Origin: JAVBNJ01 sp031551625
Lineage (GTDB): Bacteria > Bacteroidota > Bacteroidia > Bacteroidales > UBA932
Assembly: GCA_031551625.1 (NCBI GenBank)
Contig: JAVBNJ010000085.1
Location: 1-10,424 of the forward strand
Reading direction: 5' to 3'
DNA: 10,424 nt
Part shown: in pieces, positions 8,701 through 10,424 of the stretch
Layout: every line of letters starts with the position of its first letter
How positions within the stretch are numbered: position 1 is the first letter of the stretch
Translations under genes and position numbers: made by a program
The notes under the pieces: generated by a model
What the model saw: only the letters and a program-made list of their open reading frames with translations
Databases searched by the model: none
What the model was told of the DNA's origin: nothing

Positions 8701-8874
8701 GACGAAAACCTGGCATTCTATGTAAACGCCAAAGTTGGCGGCGTAGAAGAATCGCAAGTAACGTTATACTGCTTGCAACGATTGACACAACTTTGCAAGC
8801 AATACCAAAAGGAAAATTTGGCGAAGAAGGTCGAAGAAAAATTCCAATTTTATTTGCAATACATGCAAATGTAA
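5758..8874 (+). CDS. DUF2723 / GT117-family membrane protein, probable O-glycosyltransferase
   Basis: The 1038-residue protein is a large polytopic inner-membrane protein with a soluble C-terminal half. The N-terminal DUF2723 signature is intact: TIEPTTSFWDCGEFIASSYK (26-45) with Asp35 and Glu38 in the expected DxGE position, followed by LEVGHPPGNPVFQMLGR (46-62). Hydrophobic segments lie near 11-27, 79-98, 115-131, 147-161, 174-202, 210-235, 258-276 and 285-310. A second group lies near 491-507, 513-531, 551-569 and 577-597, around the conserved QPRERDYAYAGSFYAYAIWIG. Residues about 600-1038 are soluble and contain GDNDTFPLWYIQEVEGVRTD and, near 925-955, a TPR-like helical repeat (HKKAIDLLDRVMTIMPNE). 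DUF2723 is shared with eukaryotic TMEM260, a protein O-mannosyltransferase. A role in transferring sugar from a lipid carrier to periplasmic proteins is therefore the leading inference; donor and acceptor are unknown. Length is normal for Bacteroidales. sufC follows after 11 bases. Confidence 0.9.
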   Translation: MNNFKRINNLTGWVVFAVAVITYLLTIEPTTSFWDCGEFIASSYKLEVGHPPGNPVFQMLGRIFTLVADKEHAAMMINAMSALCSAFTILFLFWTITHLARRVMERGKEQLSMGTIVAIIGAGVVGSLVYTFSDTFWFSAVEAEVYAMSSLFTALVFWAILKWEEEADQKYANRWIVLIFFLMGLSVGVHLLNLLAIPAIALVYYFKKYKATFWGIVGTLVLSVVMLGFSMVLIPLIPRLAGYLDLFFVNSLGLPFNSGTVVFMIILMAALAFAVYYTQYRMRRILLNTIALSLLVFVIGFTAFGMVVIRSAANTPTNENQPDNAWSLLYYLNREQYGSAPILSGETFATPPIAIESRYNYVKLNGKYAKVEGMPSYKFDKRYTMTFPRMHSHQADHIAHYKQYMSGRGRVVEGSGEQMPTFRDNLSYFFDYQLGWMYWRYFMWNFAGRQNDIQGHGDSYHGNWESGIKFLDEARLGNIDQMPPYLAHHKSRNHYFLLPLLLGLLGFVYQLSKDSKNFFVVGVLFVLTGIAIVVYLNQTPFQPRERDYAYAGSFYAYAIWIGLGVLLVYDVFRNYVKLVAPASAAIASVLCLIIPIQMGAENWADHDRSNRYTARDMAYNYLMSCEKDALLFTIGDNDTFPLWYIQEVEGVRTDVRIVNTSLLGTDWYIDQMKYQMYDSPPVPFKLARESYLIGTNDYVQIVERVSEPQQVKDVMNFIADPRAKATLNSGEKVSYLPTRNFILPVNKENVLKNMFAKMSDTLQMPKMITMPGGQAQVTSAFEDSIPNQITFSIPKKTNSEKEKNGITKTELMILDLLANNDWKRPIYFVSLGGDSDLGFRDYLQYNGFCYKLTPFRNTSRDPQGMLDKDVMYDRLMNVYRWGNMNDPKVWMDWNNFLTIDVILNIRNMHSRVASAFNKAGDHKKAIDLLDRVMTIMPNEIFPYSVAMQQNDIAMLSVIEEYYVAGAPEKADQIVERFITEADENLAFYVNAKVGGVEESQVTLYCLQRLTQLCKQYQKENLAKKVEEKFQFYLQYMQM

Positions 8875-8885
8875 ATGATTTAATT

Positions 8886-9626
8886 ATGTTGTTAGAAATA
8901 AAAAATCTACATGCCGGAATTAATGGTAGAGAAATACTAAAAGGAATCAACCTATCTATTAATGCCGGCGAAGTGCATGCCATTATGGGTCCCAACGGCT
9001 CGGGCAAAAGTACACTATCGTCGGTGTTGGCCGGACGCGACACTTTTCAGGTAACAGAAGGCGAAGTGCTTTTCAACGGCAAGGACTTATTGTCCATGCC
9101 GCCGGAAGAACGCTCGCATGAAGGACTGTTTCTCGGCTTCCAATATCCTGTCGAAATACCGGGAGTGAGCAATGTCAATTTTATGAAAGCGGCTGTCAAC
9201 GAACACCGCAAGCATCATAATCTGCCAGCGCTTTCGGCTGCCGAGTACTTGAAGTTGATGCGCGAAAAAATGGCGATTGTCGAAATGGACCCTACCTTTT
9301 CTACACGTGGCGTGAATGTGGGTTTCTCGGGCGGTGAAAAAAAACGGAACGAAATTTTTCAAATGGCCATGCTCGAACCCACGCTGGCTATCCTCGACGA
9401 AACCGACAGCGGGCTTGACGTCGACGCATTGCGTATTGTGGCAGGTGGTGTTAACAAACTGAAGCGCCCCGACAATGCATTCATAGTAATTACCCACTAC
9501 CAACGCCTGCTCGACTACATAGTCCCCGACATTGTACATGTGCTCTACAATGGTCGCATTATTAAAACCGCCGGGAAAGAACTGGCGCTCGAAGTAGAGC
9601 AAAAAGGCTACGACTGGTTGAAATGA
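8886..9626 (+). CDS. sufC: Fe-S cluster assembly ATPase SufC
   Basis: From ATG 8886 the protein is 246 residues, the usual SufC length. It is a cytoplasmic ABC-type ATPase that normally works with SufB and SufD as the SufBC2D scaffold for building Fe-S clusters. The ABC elements are in order: Walker A GPNGSGKST (35-43), Q-loop at Gln86 in GFQYPVEIPGVS, signature GFSGGEKKRNEIFQ (146-159), Walker B LAILDETDSGLDVDAL (167-182) and switch His204 in ITHYQRLLDYI. The GFQYPVEIPG and SGGEKKRNE segments separate SufC from transport ATPases. A longer reading frame opens at 8793 inside the preceding gene, but its extra residues are unrelated to SufC, so 8886 is the start. It is 11 bases behind the GT117 gene and probably shares its transcript. 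sufB and sufD do not flank it here, which is unusual. The next gene, a BlaI-type regulator, has its own promoter. Confidence 0.95.
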   Translation: MLLEIKNLHAGINGREILKGINLSINAGEVHAIMGPNGSGKSTLSSVLAGRDTFQVTEGEVLFNGKDLLSMPPEERSHEGLFLGFQYPVEIPGVSNVNFMKAAVNEHRKHHNLPALSAAEYLKLMREKMAIVEMDPTFSTRGVNVGFSGGEKKRNEIFQMAMLEPTLAILDETDSGLDVDALRIVAGGVNKLKRPDNAFIVITHYQRLLDYIVPDIVHVLYNGRIIKTAGKELALEVEQKGYDWLK

Positions 9627-9628
9627 TT

Positions 9629-9669
9629 TTAACTAAGAGATAAGTTAATTTAACTTAATTCTTAGTTAA
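9629..9669. promoter_or_regulatory. 41-base dyad: tandem operator sites, probably for the BlaI-family repressor
   Basis: The 41 bases form a palindrome centred on 9649, with 18 of 20 pairs matching; only 9639/9659 and 9640/9658 fail. It can also be read as two tandem inverted repeats with the same layout, TTAACT-N8-AGTTAA at 9629-9648 and again at 9650-9669, separated by one base. The repeat distance is 21 bases, about two helical turns, so two dimers would bind the same DNA face. It ends 47 bases before the repressor ATG and covers its -33 region. This suggests autorepression; the link to the BlaI-like protein is inferred from position and family habit. Confidence 0.65.
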
Positions 9670-9692
9670 GTGCAAAAAAATAATTACCTTTG
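9662..9692 (+). promoter_or_regulatory. Promoter for the BlaI-family gene
   Basis: TACCTTTG (9685-9692) is a perfect TAnnTTTG -7 box. Nineteen bases upstream is TTAG (9662-9665), one mismatch from the TTTG -33 box, and it lies inside the right half of the dyad. A repressor bound there would block sigma contact. Transcription would begin near 9699, leaving a leader of under 20 bases. Confidence 0.6.
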
Positions 9693-9716
9693 TAAAAATA
9701 AAATCGTATTATTCCG

Positions 9717-10121
9717 ATGAAAGTGCAAAAACAATTTAAAGAACTGACGGCACGCGAAAGCAGAATTATGCAAATTCTTTGGGACAAAGAAGAAGCAATG
9801 GTCCACAATATTATTGATGCGATGCCCAACCCGAAACCGGCATACAATACCGTATCGACTTTTATTCGTATTCTCGAACAAAAGGGCTATGTGGGTCACG
9901 AAGCCTATGGCCGCACGCACGTCTATTTTCCGATCGTGAGCAAAGAAAAATACACTCGCTTGATGATGAAAAACGTGCTGAAAGGATATTTTGATAACTC
10001 GTTATCGCATTTGGTGGCATTTTATGCTAACGAAGGCAATATCTCCGATAAAGACTTGCTCGAAATGCAAATTTTGGTAGATAAAGCGATGGGCGGTAGC
10101 AAAAAATCGAAGAAAAAATAA
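9717..10121 (+). CDS. BlaI/MecI/CopY-family transcriptional repressor
   Basis: The 134-residue protein fits the small BlaI/MecI family. Residues about 8-72 form the winged-helix DNA-binding domain: LTARESRIMQILWDKEEAMV (10-29), then the recognition-helix region PAYNTVSTFIRILEQKGYVG (41-60) and the wing AYGRTHVYFPIVSKEKY. Residues about 75-123 are the dimerisation helices, including the SHLVAFYANEG segment (97-107). This segment matches the family position where BlaR1/MecR1-type proteases cut in the classical systems. The tail is very basic (KKSKKK). In Bacteroidota such repressors often sit next to an M56-family membrane peptidase or TonB-like sensor. None follows here, because a strong terminator closes the gene 19 bases after the stop. 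It probably represses its own promoter through the tandem sites at 9629-9669 and may control unlinked genes. The inducer is unknown, and beta-lactam sensing should not be assumed. Confidence 0.9.
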   Translation: MKVQKQFKELTARESRIMQILWDKEEAMVHNIIDAMPNPKPAYNTVSTFIRILEQKGYVGHEAYGRTHVYFPIVSKEKYTRLMMKNVLKGYFDNSLSHLVAFYANEGNISDKDLLEMQILVDKAMGGSKKSKKK

Positions 10122-10139
10122 ACGATAAAATTATCGCAT

Positions 10140-10189
10140 AATAAAAAATACTGCTCCGGATGTTTTTATCCGGAGCAGTATTTTTTATT
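10140..10189. terminator. Strong intrinsic terminator after the BlaI-family gene
   Basis: A 22-bp perfect stem is formed by 10140-10161 and 10168-10189 around the loop GTTTTT, with core CTGCTCCGGAT and flanking A and T runs. Both strands read stem followed by T's, so it can act in either direction. It isolates the BlaI-family gene from whatever lies to the right. Confidence 0.9.
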
Positions 10190-10310
10190 TGTTACGAAAT
10201 CAATACTTAGGTATATATGCCAAAAAAGAAACGTGAACTCTGTTTATCGTTATCGAGGTTCTGGAATACCTGTATCAAAATAAAGGCTTAATAGTCATTT
10301 TTCAGGCTAA

Positions 10311-10424
10311 AATCCTTGGAAAGTCTTATCTTTATTGGATTTAAAGCCACTCAAAGTATATGAATCGAAAAAATGCTTTTACTGCCACAGTTCCATTACC
10401 AAGAAAAATGGATTTAAAAATGGG
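10311..10424 (+). pseudogene. Possible transposase start (zinc-ribbon type), frameshifted and cut by the window edge
   Basis: The frame open from 10311 to the last base ends in KKCFYCHSSITKKNGFKNG. This resembles the N-terminal Cys-x-x-Cys zinc ribbon of IS-encoded transposases of the CxxC...KNGxxxNGKQR pattern. The frame has no ATG. An ATG does occur at 10360 in another frame (MNRKN...). The two would join as MNRKKCFYCHSS if the A6 run at 10368-10373 had one more A. The simplest reading is a one-base loss in a homopolymer, either a real mutation or a read error. The IS family and the left inverted repeat could not be identified. Between 10190 and 10310 I see no gene, only a 24-codon frame at 10217-10291 with no support. 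Confidence 0.4.

Noticed and set aside
8793..8885. Upstream in-frame extension of sufC
   Set aside because: The extra 31 residues overlap the end of the GT117 gene and do not resemble SufC, whose family proteins begin at MLLEIKNL-like sequence.
9087..9602. 171-codon minus-strand frame opposite sufC
   Set aside because: Antisense shadow of the SufC ATPase domain; no independent support.
9629..9669. 41-base dyad as a terminator for sufC
   Set aside because: The stem is almost entirely A/T, and neither strand has a following T run; tandem operator sites explain it better.
10217..10291. 24-codon frame starting MPKKKREL
   Set aside because: Too short, with no ribosome-binding or promoter signal and no homology that I recognise.

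Overview
The window looks like chromosomal DNA from an anaerobic member of the Bacteroidota, most probably Bacteroidales. Three lines of evidence support this: promoter-like TAnnTTTG boxes of the Bacteroidetes sigma-factor type with A/T-rich leaders; a ferredoxin-dependent 2-oxoacid oxidoreductase with a fused gamma-alpha subunit; and a very long DUF2723/GT117 membrane protein typical of this phylum. Species cannot be fixed from the sequence alone.

Left part (1-5634). The first gene (+) is the C-terminal bulk of a secreted cysteine-rich protein whose start probably lies outside the window. It ends at a strong hairpin (771-801) shared with the convergent gdhA. On the minus strand, read from right to left, are korA (5564-3732), korB (3691-2675), a small exported protein of unknown function (2656-2219) and gdhA (2157-823). 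Gaps are 40, 18 and 61 bases, with no convincing terminator between them. A promoter with TTG-N19-TAnnTTTG geometry lies just upstream of korA. The enzymes meet at 2-oxoglutarate: KorAB interconverts it with succinyl-CoA using ferredoxin, and GdhA aminates it to glutamate or runs in reverse.

Right part (5635-10424). Divergent from korA is a 1038-residue DUF2723/GT117 family membrane protein, a probable O-glycosylation-type glycosyltransferase. It is followed after 11 bases by sufC, the ATPase of the SUF Fe-S assembly machinery, which here is not flanked by sufB or sufD on the side that can be seen. Then comes a short BlaI/MecI-family repressor gene. Its promoter region carries a striking 41-base dyad that resolves into two tandem TTAACT-N8-AGTTAA sites 21 bases apart, a likely operator. 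A 22-bp-stem terminator (10140-10189) closes that gene. The last about 115 bases probably hold the start of a transposase-like zinc-ribbon protein whose frame appears broken in an A6 run.

Most of the window is ordinary metabolic and housekeeping sequence. I see no clear undescribed multi-gene system. The points most worth a second look are the BlaI tandem operator, the mosaic cysteine-rich protein at the left edge, the isolated sufC, and the small exported protein inserted between korB and gdhA.
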